Origin: Nilaparvata lugens
Taxonomy: Eukaryota; Arthropoda; Insecta; Hemiptera; Delphacidae
Direction of reading: 5' to 3'
Length of the DNA stretch: 64,000 bases
Assembly (NCBI RefSeq): GCF_014356525.2
Contig: NC_052505.1
Location: forward strand, 27,032,549-27,096,548
How positions within the stretch are numbered: the first letter of the stretch is position 1; each line of letters opens with the position of its first letter. Made by a program: the position numbers and the translations under genes. Under the pieces are notes generated by a model. It was not told the origin of the DNA. It worked only from the letters and a program-made list of their open reading frames with translations, and did not search any database. Positions 1 through 11,530 of this stretch are shown here, one piece after another.

Positions 1-21
1 TTATTATAGTATAGATAAGTC
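1..21 (+). repeat. 3' tail of an interspersed repeat copy
   Basis: The first 21 bases (tattatagtatagataagtc and one more base) match the end of the repeat copy at 684-925 plus its flank. This suggests the window opens at the 3' end of another copy of the same family. The region from here to about 188 is plain AT-rich DNA with nothing else recognisable. Confidence 0.5.
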
Positions 22-188
22 AAGATTATTTTTTATTTTGATAATAATTGTAACAAATTTATTCAATTTGTGATACAAAGTTTACATAAGATATAAAATA
101 TATATATTTTCTGTAAATTATTACAATTTTGTTGATACTTTCAATTTCAGCATGGAACTATTAAACTAAAATTAATCTATTTCTGCTC

Positions 189-216
189 TTAAAAGAGTCC
201 CTTGCGGAGCACGGGT
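189..216 (-). repeat. Short inverted fragment of the same repeat family
   Basis: On the minus strand this reads GTAACCCGTGCTCCGCAAGGG, except for flanking bases. It is the 5' head seen at 684, 13888 and 61911. Only the head is alike; the sequence diverges afterwards. With the copy at 684 it forms an inverted pair around the SINE-like segment. Confidence 0.5.
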
Positions 217-310
217 TACTCCTGTTCGCAATATTATGATGACAGTTTTGAGGCAGATATTACCGACAAATTTACTTGTTCATCTGAAACAAAGGAGTAA
301 ACAGTCAAAA

Positions 311-391
311 AGAATCTGGCCTTGCTGAGATTCGAACTCGGGCCCACTGGTTGTAAAGCCAGCGTCTGAACCACTAGACCACGGCTTCTCC
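311..391 (-). mobile_element. tRNA-derived SINE head
   Basis: On the minus strand the segment contains a pol III A box (TGGTCTAGTGG) and, about 40 bases later, a B box (GAGTTCGAATCTC). A degenerate anticodon arm with a TAC triplet lies between them. The 5' and 3' acceptor strands do not pair and the anticodon loop has one base too many, so a working tRNA is unlikely. A tRNA-derived SINE is the simplest reading. Its 3' body and tail were not delimited; 392-683 shows nothing else convincing. Confidence 0.6.
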
Positions 392-683
392 ACAGAACAA
401 AACAGTATAAATCGAAAGACCCCCTCCTTCGTCTTACGAAACGGCTTTTCGCGTTTCTTTGCTAAGCGAACTACCAGGGCAGCATAGCACCATAGCAGAT
501 GACGTAGGTAGTGAGTTCCACAGTGTTTGACAGTGGAGAAATGAATAGTGGAACAGTGTTTCTGATTCTCGGCCATCCCACTGCCTTGGAGGATGGCTGA
601 TACAAATATAAATCTGATGCAATTTTAAGCATCTTAAGGGCCTCTTGATTTTAAGGGCCATCTGATGCAATTTTACTGAAAAG

Positions 684-925
684 TAGCAGGTAACCCGTGC
701 TCCGCAAGGGTCTATTTTTAAACTTGACGACCTGAAAAATTGACCGAGTGGAATCTTGGAGAGTTTGAAATAGGCCTAGAACCATCTCGGTTAATTAAAA
801 ATTCATATGCAAAATTTGAAGTTAACCAGTCCAGCAGTTTAGACGTGATGATGCGTCAAATATAATTTTCCTATACCGTACGTGTATGTGTATGAGCCAG
901 TTATTTCCTTTATTATAGTATAGAT
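684..925 (+). repeat. Interspersed repeat family, copy A
   Basis: It starts TAGCAGGTAACCCGTGCTCC and ends CTTTATTATAGTATAGAT. The inner block GTAGTTTAGACGTGATG (here with small changes) also occurs in copies B (13888) and C (61911). No coding capacity. The three copies share head, middle and tail over roughly 240 bases. That fits a SINE or short non-LTR-derived family, but no clade can be named from the sequence alone. Confidence 0.6.
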
Positions 926-931
926 AAGTCC

Positions 932-2900
932 TTCAACTTGGTGCTAACCTAAAAAAGTGACAGAACTCAAATCTTGTTTAGAAACCTTCCTTACATTAAC
1001 ATAAATGATATGTATTCATGGCCCATGAATGAAATTTGAATATTAATTCTGAAAAATCTAGAAGGAAAATTGAAATTTGTGCTTCGAGATGCACGAGATT
1101 GTCATTTTTAGAATCTATGTGCAAAATTTGGAGATCTAAATCATTCTCGTTTTTCCGGTATGCAATCCACAAGTTGACATGTTTTGATGCGAACAAACAC
1201 AACCCTACTCTCTCTTATTATACAGATGAGCGAGTTCAAGTTTTGACTTCATGCGATTCTTGTTTCTTATATTTTTTTGTACCAACAAAAATTGTTTGTA
1301 TCACCACCTTGCACCTAGGATATGAGCTGAATGGAATCACGACTCAAATAATTAAGAAACTTGTGCTTACTCTGTATAATTGTGCAGAGCTCATACCACT
1401 ATATCTTTGAGAACTGTAATGATGAGATTTACGTTATAAAATCAGTGGAAATAAAAAGAACTGCAGAATTGCTGAGTCTCTGTTATCAACGCCTTCTGTA
1501 CCTATTGAATATGTGTAATTAAAGTTATTCCGGTATATCTGATCCAATATTAATTTCTGGCTCTTGTTAATAATGATCGACTATATCTCAAGTATAGCCT
1601 ATTTTATTAGTCAAGAAAATATATATTAATAAAATTATATACCGTATATATTATATTCTCATAATTCATTATGGTAGTTCATTATGTTTCTTCATAGTCA
1701 ACAATGAACAACGCCAACAGTGCGGAGGTAGAAAAGGATAAAGCTATCTGCTTTGTCTAATGATATACAAGGATAGCAAAATAATGATAATAATGAAATA
1801 ATGATACTCTTTCTTCATAACGTACTGAATCTCACTATAGAAGAAAATTTGTTGTGATACTTTAGCATCGAAAATAGAAACAAAAGGGAAAATGGCGTGA
1901 GTTTGGTGGTCAATCGGAGGAAAATATAGAGTGGTTATTATTATATTATATATTTCCCAGATTTAAAGATCTTATTTTTAAGCATCCTAGCAAAACATGT
2001 TTCGAATGAATTGTGTGACCACAAAATATTAACATTATCATCTCCAGCCATGACATCAGATAAGGAGAACGAGACATCAAATAAACTCGGCAAGAGACGA
2101 CATTCTATTAGCAAGGTCAACGGACCGACAAGCAAGAGCTCTCAAACCGCAGTCACTTTACTTTTCAAACGAAATACCAAGTCGGCAAAATAACTTCAAT
2201 GTTTGGAACAGAAAGAAAAAATTATAGACGGTGTTCAAATTTCTAGTATAGGGTACTATACTGTACTATGAAACTAGCTTATAGGCTACTGGCAATAAAT
2301 ACATCATGAATCACTCAATTCATCACAGGCTAATGATATAATAACGAATTAAAAATGATGATATTAAAATCCTTGAACGTCCAGAAGGTATTTGAATTCA
2401 TTGGATATGTTTAGTATCAAGTCAGTCCAGTAAATAAAAAATAAGAGGTTCATAAACGTGACCCACTTTCATATACCTACCTCTTTTAACTTCAACGATG
2501 TTTGATGGTCTTGATTTTCTTTTATTGATATTTTATATTAGTACTGTAAGATAATTTTTTAATATACAAAATTTCACACTAAGAAATTTACTGTACACTC
2601 ATTTTAGATCGAAAATGATTTGATTTTGAAATTCAAATTAACAATTTTTCATTGATATCCTTTTCGATCGTCTTGTGCACGTACGTCTATTAAATTCAAT
2701 CATCAAATTATAATGATGTCATCACATCGTCGTTCAACACGTTCATTGGTTCTCCTGGCTCATTTTCTCCCTTGGTGACGTCATTTTACGCCGATAAAAT
2801 CCAATTGATGAGGATTATTATAGTGGGGTTATAATTTTATGGAGTTTTCTACAATCAAAGTGAGAAATTCATGAATTTGCTTGTAAATATCAACGTTGGG
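932..2900. other. Intergenic, no gene seen
   Basis: AT-rich sequence. The ORFs of 60-124 codons here have no motifs and no splice context. A 60-codon Lys/Ser-rich ORF at 2011-2193 is the only slightly gene-like stretch and was not accepted. Confidence 0.5.
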
Positions 2901-2903
2901 GCT

Positions 2904-2992
2904 ATAGATAGAGTGTCGCCATAAGAAATGGCATGAGTTTAAATGAACAAAAAGCTCATTGCTTGTCGCTTCTTATAGTGACTCGACTTTAG
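2904..2992. repeat. Small imperfect hairpin element
   Basis: Left arm gagtgtcgccataagaaatg pairs imperfectly with right arm gcgcttcttatagtgactc-like sequence across about 90 bases. This looks like a decayed foldback MITE. The region 2993-3986 that follows is 3' flank of the Gly-rich gene and holds nothing else recognisable. Confidence 0.35.
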
Positions 2993-3986
2993 TCCTAATA
3001 CTTTAACTTAGATAAGTGTGGAAAGGATTCTCACAATAATTGTAAAACTAGAAAAAAAAAACACTTTCAGATCCTCTCCTCTTGGCTCCTTTTTCTAGAC
3101 TCCTCTCAGCTGACTCATTTGTCGGTGGATGAGCTTAAACTCTCATTGAAATAATATTCAAGTTTGAAGTTGAAGAAGTCCTCATTTAGTGTTAGCTTTG
3201 CAAGAAGTGAGTGCTGAGTGGAACTCGAAGCATCGAAGCATAAAACTTTAAACTTTACTTATGGAAACATAAAATTATTCATGTATTTCTCTATTAGTAA
3301 GGAACAGGCTTTTCAATCCACTCTAGAATAAAACAAAATATATTGTTACAAGAACTTTTTTTTTATTTAATCAACATGATTTCAACATTTGAGGTTCAAT
3401 ATATCAACTAAAAGTATTTTTTCAATTTAGAATTCCAAGATAAAGTACGGTACAACGTGTCTAAAAAAATGTATACGCCACAATTTATTCATTCTATGCA
3501 AATGAAAACTTTATGAAATGGGTGCGCAAAAATATAATTTCTGTGAGATTTTCATCACAATCTCGTTGGTTTTCCGAGTAATGGAACACAAGTTCTTCGA
3601 CAATATGATATAAAGTTTATTGATGGAAATATCTATTCTAGAACATAAATTACCTATAGGCTGAGTTTGGATGAATAAATAGAAATTATCAATTTCAATA
3701 ATGGAATTACAAACAAGCTCAAATTCTTCATCTTTAACTTCTTATTTTTGGGTGACTTTAATTTCTCATAGCATTCCAAAATGATCATAATAGGGCCAAA
3801 TACGATATCATTACTTTGTCCGGTTAACATATCCTTAAAAAATTAATGTATGGAGAAAACAAAATGAATCAATATTACGACAGTAGAAGTTCAAGTTCCT
3901 TTCATTAAACGGTGGGTTTCGTAACATTGTCATATTTGCAGGTCACAAGGGAAATTTTCATCAGATGGAAATGTTTCCAGTTGACT

Positions 3987-6900
3987 CTACCATCCAGACC
4001 CGCTCTGACCGCTGCCGTATCCCGAGCCGCCTCTTCCTGACGGAGGCAGATAGCTGCGGCTAGGGTTTCCGCCCCCAAAGCCCATCATCCCACTGCTCCC
4101 ATAGCCAGAGCCGCTTCCGCCTCCCATGCCTCTCTGGCCGTACATGGAGCCTCCGAATCCACCCCTTGAGCCGCCACCGTAACCGCTGCCCCCCTGCGAA
4201 CTGCCGCCTCCGTAGCCTGAGAAGCCGCCCCCGCCTGAGGGACCTGATCCGTAGCCGCCTCCGCTCTGGTAGCCTCCCGGTAGTGGGTCGGCCGAAGTCA
4301 GAAGGATGCAAGCAGATGCGACGAGCAGCAGGATAGCGGTTGGCATCTGGAGAAAATTTATAGTATCAGTTGGCAAATGAACCTTTATAAAGCTCCAATC
4401 AACCTCATAGTAAGCCTGAATCATGGACCTTTATATGAGAAGAATCAACTATTTTGTTGAGTAATTATTGTGAACTGTCTAGTCACCAATAAACCACCAA
4501 TATAGATTGTTAGAGTCGAATCAAATAAAAGTATAACAACTGTTTCTATTCTATTCTTCATCATTTCCATTTCTATTCAGATGATGTAGTTTGAATGAGA
4601 ATCGATTTAGTTGAATCTTAAAATCTTAAAATACAATGTTAGAAAACAGAAAAACTTTACAGTTGAGGAATCACCGAATAAAGAAATGAATGAACTTCTT
4701 GGAGAAATCTCTATCTCCGAATTTCGAGAACGAAAACCCAAAAGCTGTAATTCAATTTTATTTTCTATATATAGTTTCTATCTCATAGTTATTTATAACA
4801 ATAATTGTATATAATATTAATATAATTTCAATACTAGGGATAACAGTAGCATTTTGAAATTCAATAATTATTATTGAGATATCCTACAACAGACAAAATA
4901 CTAAGTGAGTACAATTCTAAAAATATGTAGAATACTTGAATCAACTCAGATTATACTCTATAATTTATTATTTATCAAAAATCATTTTTAGTCGCAAGAT
5001 AAAATGCTGAAATGAAAAGATGTTTTCCTGAAATACTGAAGTCGGCTACTGTTGTTCCCATCTTCAAAAAAGGAAATAAACTCAGTAAAGAAAACTACAG
5101 ACCCATCTCATTATCACCAGTCATGTCAAAACTATTTGAAAAAATTATAAAAACTAGATTACTTTCATTCCTCAATAGCTGCAACTTTTTTTCGGCCTGC
5201 CAGTTCGGTTTCAGGGAAAATCTTTGTACAGAAATTGCCTTACAGCATCTTTTGGAATATGTCTATTCAGGATTAAAGAGTGGCTGTAGTGGCAAAACAG
5301 CGGGAATCTTCCTGGATATTAGTAAAGCATTCGATACAGTTAATTATAGTCTGCTGTTCCGCAAGCTGGAGAGTGCTGGTGTAAGGGGAATTCCACTAGA
5401 TTGGTTTAAGTCCTTCCTACAGGGTAGGAAACAGTATGTAAGGATCAGAAACGTTGCAAGTGAAGTATTACCCATAACTTGTGGTGTGCCGCAAGGTTCG
5501 GTTCTTGGCCCTATTCTCTTCTTAATTTTTGTAAATGATTTGTATAATGGTGAATTGAATGGACGGATAACTGCTTTTGCGGACGACACTGCTCTTTCAT
5601 ATAAAAGTAATAACCTTCAAGATTTACATCAGAAAATGCAGTCTGACTTGAACAAAATATCTCTATGGTTTACATGTAACAAACTTAAAATTAATGTAGC
5701 CAAAACTAATTATATGATGTTCAGTCTCTCTGGAAGTGCTGACTTGCCTGCTCCACTGCGCTTTCACTCTCCAGTTTGTTCCTATTCTAGCTGTGACTGT
5801 CCCAGTATCAGTCCAGCAAAGACTATCAAATATTTGGGTCTTTCACTGGATGAAAATCTGAATTGGAGGCAACAAATTGAAACTCTAAAGAAGTCTTTAA
5901 GGTTCTATTTGATGATTTTCCATCGCATTAAATATTTGTGCGATTTTAATGTAATGAAGGAACTTTATTTTTCATTTGTACATTCCAAAATTGAATATGG
6001 AATCACATGTTGGGGAAGCTCCTATTACGCTAACCAGGATCCAATTATTAAACTACAAAAAGCTTTTATAAGATTGATAACGGGCAGTAGGTTTGATGAT
6101 CATACATTTCCACTGTTCTGTCATCTTAGAATTTTGCCTGTTAGGTTCCTATATGTATTCAAGGTTTTGTCATTGTTCTTCAATATAAGTGGAAATAGAG
6201 GTGTGACAATTGATTACTGTCAGCCTGTTACCGCACTTCGACAGACCAGGCGGACTGCGGCTTCCCAAGTCAGATGTCCTAAACCCAATTGCACTCTTTT
6301 TCGTAAAACGTTCATTTTCCTGGCACCTAGATTTTATAATGCTTTGCCGCTTGAGGTCAAGAATGCCATTGCTGCATGTAATTGTGGAAATAAGATTAAG
6401 AGATTAATTAAAATTTGGCTTTTGTCACTCACTCCCGAAGCTCTAGAGTTTTTGTTCATAATTATTGTTTAATCCGTCTATTTTTCTTTCCATTCTGTTA
6501 ACTTTGCATTCTGTTATCTTGCTTTTCTTTTTATTTTTTCTCCTCTTTATTTATTTTTTTTTTGTATTTTCCCTGCTCTTTTTACCGTTTTTTTTGCAAC
6601 ATAAATCAATAGATTAATCTTTTCACACAATTTGAATCTCTATTTTTAATGATTTTCTTTTGCTTTCTCTAATAATTAGCATCATCTCTTTAATAATTAA
6701 ATACTAATATCCTATTTTGATTACAGCCCATAAATGTTTTTTTTTATCTCTCTTTTTTCTTTTTTTTCAGTCCATTCTATTGCTTTAGTAAAATAGTGTG
6801 TTAGACTCCCTCCAGCGGTCCGTAAGTTGCATCTTACGTGCTGGATTGTATTTTTCTCAATAAGTAATAAGTTGCATTATAATATTAAAATTATCTCATA

Positions 6901-8642
6901 TTATAAGATTTTGTATATAATAATCTTGTTTGTTTGTTTTTGATATGCATGTATTTTACATTTCCTTGTATTGTGCTTATTGAGAATAAAACTTCATTCA
7001 TTCATTCATTCATTCATTCATTCATTCATTCATTCATTCATTCAAGATTGTCATTAGATATATGGGTGAAATAATGAAAGATAGGATAATGGACAGAGCA
7101 AAAGAGGGGAACCGACCAACCAATCACCGACAAGATACAATTTGAAGTCAGCCTATAGAAATAGACACGCCTACAAGCTCCGCATACTCTCTCCTGATTG
7201 GTCAACAATGCATTTATGAATTCGGATGGTAGATGTCGGTAGATACTGGTTTACGAACACATTATCCTCTCAAATGTGGATTGGTAAAATAGTATATGCA
7301 TTCTTCATTCTTGTTGGATAGAAACAAAATATTCACTCAATTCAAATTGTAATAATAGAATTCCAAAAATCATGCAAAAGTGGAAATTTGAACGTTTATA
7401 ATACAGGATAATCATTACCAATATCAATACCAACGCAATATATTGATGTGACTTGTTCTAAAAATGATAATTGAATATTCTTGTTCCAAAAAAATCAAAT
7501 AAGGGAAAATAATATTTATGAATAAATTTATTTTTCAATTTGGCTCACGAGAAATTTGTTATAATGTGATTGGAAAGAGTGCGAGAAAAACGAATAGAGT
7601 GTGAATGAGTAAAAAGGAATCTGAAATTTACGCGAAACTAGGCATAAAACTGACGTTTTTCCAGTGCGTTACGTAGCTGAGCGATTCGGGTAAAAATTCA
7701 CGATTGAAGAAAAACTGCTAAAAATATTTTATATATTATTACTCCTAAGTGTCTGTTGAGTAATATAACCATATAGACGAGATAGAAATATCCTGCCGGC
7801 TATTAATATGTATGCTAATTTACAGTGTTTCAAGTGAGTACCTGATTGTGAAGTTCTGTATGAGTATTGCATACTTTGAAGTGCTTCACTTATACGGTAC
7901 TCGTAATAATTACAAGCTAGCCAGATCATGGAATGCAATACTGCAATATTGTCATTTTTCCGTCTTTTATCAAGTGAATTTTTAAAATAAGAAACTTTTT
8001 ATGGCTAGTGATTTGCAATATCAAGTATAAATAATGCTGATATCAATAATTTACATTTCACAAGCCAATATTTACATCAAGTAAATTTTAAATAGATTTC
8101 CTACCTAGTAATATCAATGCCACTTTGTTCAGTAATCAAAGAGAGCGATAGCTCCTATCAGATTTATCAAAAACTCATTTTACGTCTTATTCAAAACCTC
8201 TTCCCACTCAATATTATAATACCACCATCCCAAAAACCCTTGTTAGCTGCATGCAATATGTCATAATAATTATATAATATCATCGTGAAAAAATCTTTAT
8301 CGTATCTCAAGATTCTCATCTTATAAACCATTTAAGATCAATTATGATTAAAATTCTATCATCATCGTCATCATTATTGTATTACAGTATTAAAAGCTAT
8401 TCAACTCAAACACTCAATTATTTGAAAACAGACTGAATCTGAATCAAATCAGGTAGATATTAGGCCTATACATAATCACAAAACCGAATCGTATCGTATT
8501 GGAAAACTAGAGTGATTTTACTGTATTGAAATTGTATCCTACCCTTTACATTTTGGCTAGAAACTTATATAAATTTCAAGATACATAACTCTGATTGAAA
8601 GAACATAATTAATATTGAATCACTTACCGCAATTGGATTCAT
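3987..8642 (-). CDS. Secreted glycine-rich protein with SYLPPS motif
   Basis: Two-exon model: ATG exon 8642-8628 (MNPIA, donor gtaagt), then exon 4346-3987 after acceptor ttttctccag, joined in phase 0. The product is 124 residues. Residues 6-24 (MPTAILLLVASACILLTSA) form a signal peptide with a likely cut before DPLPGG. The mature part is Gly/Ser/Tyr repeats (GGGYGSG, GGSGYGGGS) and, near the C-terminus, SRSYLPPSGRGG. SYLPPS is known from resilin-like and other Gly-rich insect cuticle proteins, so a structural secreted role is a fair inference. The ATG directly after the acceptor could instead be the start, with exon 1 as leader. A truncated LINE lies in the 4.3 kb intron. GC is far above that of the surroundings because of the Gly codons. 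Confidence 0.75.
5012..6472 (+). pseudogene. LINE reverse transcriptase, N-terminally truncated
   Basis: 486 codons without a break. RT motifs run in order: VVPIFKKGN and NYRPISL (about residues 14-33), FLDISKAFDTVN (about 99-110), GVPQGSVLGP (about 158-167), and the catalytic FADDTALSY (about 188-196). A long C-terminal part with WGSSYY and FRKTFIFLAPRFYNALP is typical of insect Jockey-like/CR1-like LINEs. The N-terminal endonuclease is absent, so it cannot retrotranspose by itself. The start codon is only the first Met after the truncation point. The open frame suggests a fairly recent insertion. Confidence 0.85.
6993..7044 (+). repeat. (TTCA)13 microsatellite tail of the LINE
   Basis: Perfect TTCA repeat, 52 bases, directly after the AATAAA of the LINE 3' UTR. 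It marks the 3' end of the insertion. The rest of the intron (7045-8627) is AT-rich and shows no gene. Confidence 0.9.
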
Positions 8643-8695
8643 GGCGTTGCTGACACAGTCGACTTCACTAAACCGATGGTAAGCAATCGAATGAT

Positions 8696-8727
8696 GACTG
8701 ATGTTTGGTCGACGAATAATTTATATC
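8696..8727 (-). promoter_or_regulatory. TATA box and initiator of the Gly-rich gene
   Basis: On the minus strand GATATAAATT (8727-8718) is followed by an arthropod-type initiator TCAGTC (8701-8696), about 26 bases from TATA to the expected start at 8699. The resulting leader of about 57 bases has no upstream ATG before the ATG at 8642. Confidence 0.6.
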
Positions 8728-10560
8728 ATCAAAAACTCCTTGATTAGCTCACTGTACACCTGGGATAAACCAGGATACTCCTTTAATACAACTTGAAAGA
8801 CGGTAGCCGTTTCAAGGAGATGCGATGAATGTATCCTTTCTTTCAACCTTTCAAGTGTTGCTCCAGACACAATGATTGTCAACAAAGAAACAATAACAGA
8901 GCGATTACGAGGGCGTGAGTAGGGAGAAGCGTGAATTGGGACTACTCGAGATAGTGGTTCGAGAATAATAGATATTCTATCCGTGATTGAATGAACGTGA
9001 AGGTGTAATACAGGATGCAAATCGTTGCAAAAAACGTGAACAGATAAAATTTTGACATTGAGTCTTCTTTTTGTATCAAACTCCCACCGCCTAGACTGTC
9101 GCGAAAATATGATCGTTTCATTAGAATGATTGCATAATTGATTCAATTTTAAACACGAACGGTGGTGGGTCTATTCAATTATTGTCTTTTGGATCGTTTT
9201 GAAGGATCCTGCGCCGCAAGGTCACGGGCGAAATTCAACTGCTTCAATGCACCTTTTTGCATTTTCAATTATAATTGGAAGACTCATTTGAGCTGTTATC
9301 TATTACGCTGTCTCAGAATAAAAAAAGACAGTAGCATGAAGTGAGACAAGCACTAATAATTGCAGACGTGTTTCCGGCACTTCAAAATCTGTGTAGGCCC
9401 AAGCACAGACAATATAGCAATATTGCTTTAAACTGCTAGATGATATATTTTATTGCAATGAATTATCTGTGGCCCAAGTGTCACGCAAGACACATTTCGA
9501 AGACGTTACACGGAAACATTTGAATAGAAACGTAGTCTTAAGCGGAGTTCTATGTCCTGGAATATAGCCTATGGAAGCCTAATTCATATGTTGGTTTCAT
9601 TGGATTGCTCCTCAAAATCCTTGGATGTCAATCTGATTTAAAATGAAGCGTAAATAAGCAAAACGATGGTATCAGTTCACTTAATATACAGTACCTACAA
9701 TACCGTATACAGTAATACAATACCTACATAGCCTACATTTACGCAATATTTCACTTACTATTCGCAAAAATCGATAAGATGCCTCTATTCGCAATAAACA
9801 GCGAAATATAAGTTTTTTAAAATATCCTTATGAATAATATGTTCATTCATTCATAAATCATTATTATAATATGTTGCTACAGTGATGTCTGGGAATTGCG
9901 ATTGGAACTTATTATTGCACAATAGTCAAATATCAGTATCAGTATTAATTTACAAAAAAAAAATTGAATATTAAAATATTCATTTTACAATTCAACAGAT
10001 AGTTTTTTATCACAATAGGTAATTTTTAAAAAAACTTCGTGCTATGGATGTTGTTGTTTTCGCTTTACTTGGGTTTGCACTCAGGGTGTACTACTACATT
10101 ATAACAGATTGTATCATCTACAAACAATGAACATTTTTCCAATACACACCATTAGGAATAATTATAATCTACTGTCTCATCTATTTTGTAGCTAGTAGCA
10201 CCCAACAGAAGTATAGAAAGAGCGGCCTAATCTGAAACAATAACCTCTGTCAGTCATAAGCTACATCATGTAAGCTAATTTTATCAACTGCATCTAACAG
10301 CTAGATTACTTTTTCTGATTATTTTTACATAAATATCAGTGTAAATTGCTCTTGTGATGTTACGGTACTCTGTCTAGTGTCAAGGACCGCACAGTTCACA
10401 GGATTGACATTCATCGTCTGCTACATTTCACAACAGTAATAATTCTGGTTAGCGCGGTTTGACTTCTGTTATCTGTTGCAATGTCTCTTCAATCTTCAAT
10501 TTTCAAATTTTCTCGAAAAAGTGCGAAGGCCAATCCGTGGTTGCATCCCTTCAAAAATGT
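8728..10560. other. Intergenic between two divergent secreted-protein genes
   Basis: This lies between the promoters of the minus-strand gene (8727) and the plus-strand gene (10562). A 141-codon minus ORF at 8721-9146 ends in the TATA box of the former gene and is probably chance. No other structure was recognised. Confidence 0.4.
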
Positions 10561-10561
10561 G

Positions 10562-10569
10562 TATATAAA
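10562..10569 (+). promoter_or_regulatory. TATA box of the GWPMKMM-repeat gene
   Basis: TATATAAA inside gtgtatataaattg. A start near 10590 would give a leader of about 146 bases with no ATG before 10739, which supports both the promoter and the start codon. An alternative initiator-like TTCAGTGG lies at 10726-10733 without its own TATA. Confidence 0.5.
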
Positions 10570-10738
10570 TTGCAAGAGTATTGCTGTCATTTGTCACTCA
10601 ATCCTTGTCTTGCTTTGGTGATAAGTCTTCTTACAGCAGCTTTGCTTAGAACAAATTTCAGCTACGAAGAATTAAAACATTTCATCGTGGTTTAACCAAG
10701 TTTGACTTTTTGATCGTGAGTTATCTTCAGTGGACACA

Positions 10739-11492
10739 ATGAACGGAGCCTTATCCATTCTTACTGTGAGTAAATATTTATATCTTCAAATTTTACAAAT
10801 TTACTTTTTCATCTTCCTGTGTAGTTGATATCCTAGCCTTAGTAGATGATATCCTGTTATCTCAGATATACAATATGGAAAAATAGTTTTTTTGTTGAAA
10901 TTATCTCAACCTTTCTTTATGAAAATAATGAGAAACTAAAGATTGACTATGTGAAGAAATTGAACTATAATTTATCGTTATTCCAACGGTAAAATTTTCG
11001 AAACGCCTCTGTTCAAAGATAGATAAAGAATACGGTACGGTAATATTGTTCCCTTAGAACAAGAGTAGATGGGAGAGCATTGCTAGTTTAGGTTCCATGT
11101 TCAGGTGAAGTTTCTTGGAAAATCTCTATCTTCAGAATCAAATATAGATCTAGCTAATGATCATCTAAATCAAAATCTAGTTGAAGTAACTGATATATGT
11201 AATATCTAATTATATTTTCAATATCTCATACGGTATTTTTGAAATCGATATCTTTGACATCTCTTTAATGTCGAATCTCACAAATATTCAAAAAACTTTT
11301 CCAATTTTTACCTTCTCTTCAATATTAAATTTTATCAACGTAATAATGTGCTGAATTTATCTACTGAGATCTAGAACGGGTGACCAATTGAGGAGTTGAC
11401 TCCGCTAAATATCATTTAGGTCCCTTAGGTGTTGAAAGATAGCCTCCCGATGGTTCGGAACCCAACTAAAGATGCACCTGTTGGGCCACTCT

Positions 11493-11530
<38 letters not shown>

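Larger units (their letters stand above)
5006..7044 (+). mobile_element. 5'-truncated non-LTR retrotransposon (LINE)
   Basis: Contains a reverse-transcriptase ORF (5012-6472), a T-rich 3' UTR, AATAAA at about 6984 and a tail of 13 TTCA units (6993-7044). ORF1, the endonuclease and the N-terminal part of the RT are missing, as is usual for 5' truncation. Short tandem-repeat tails instead of poly(A) occur in CR1/L2-like and some Jockey-like clades. The exact clade is not settled. It sits in the intron of the Gly-rich gene, antisense to it. Confidence 0.85.

Noticed and set aside
311..391. Functional tRNA-Val gene on the minus strand
   Set aside because: The acceptor stem does not pair and the anticodon arm is irregular; A and B boxes alone fit a SINE.
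1036..1410. 124-codon plus ORF
   Set aside because: No motif and mixed composition, in AT-rich DNA with an overlapping antisense ORF; chance is likely.
2011..2193. 60-codon Lys/Ser-rich ORF (MTSDKENETSNKLGKRRHSI)
   Set aside because: The composition looks protein-like but the ORF is very short, without splice sites, promoter or any recognised family.
6993..7044. CRISPR-like array or satellite
   Set aside because: It is a simple TTCA tail of a LINE; no spacers and a eukaryotic context.
8721..9146. 141-codon minus-strand ORF upstream of the Gly-rich gene
   Set aside because: It has no motif or signal peptide, and its stop codon lies in the TATA box of the downstream gene. No splice or poly(A) context.
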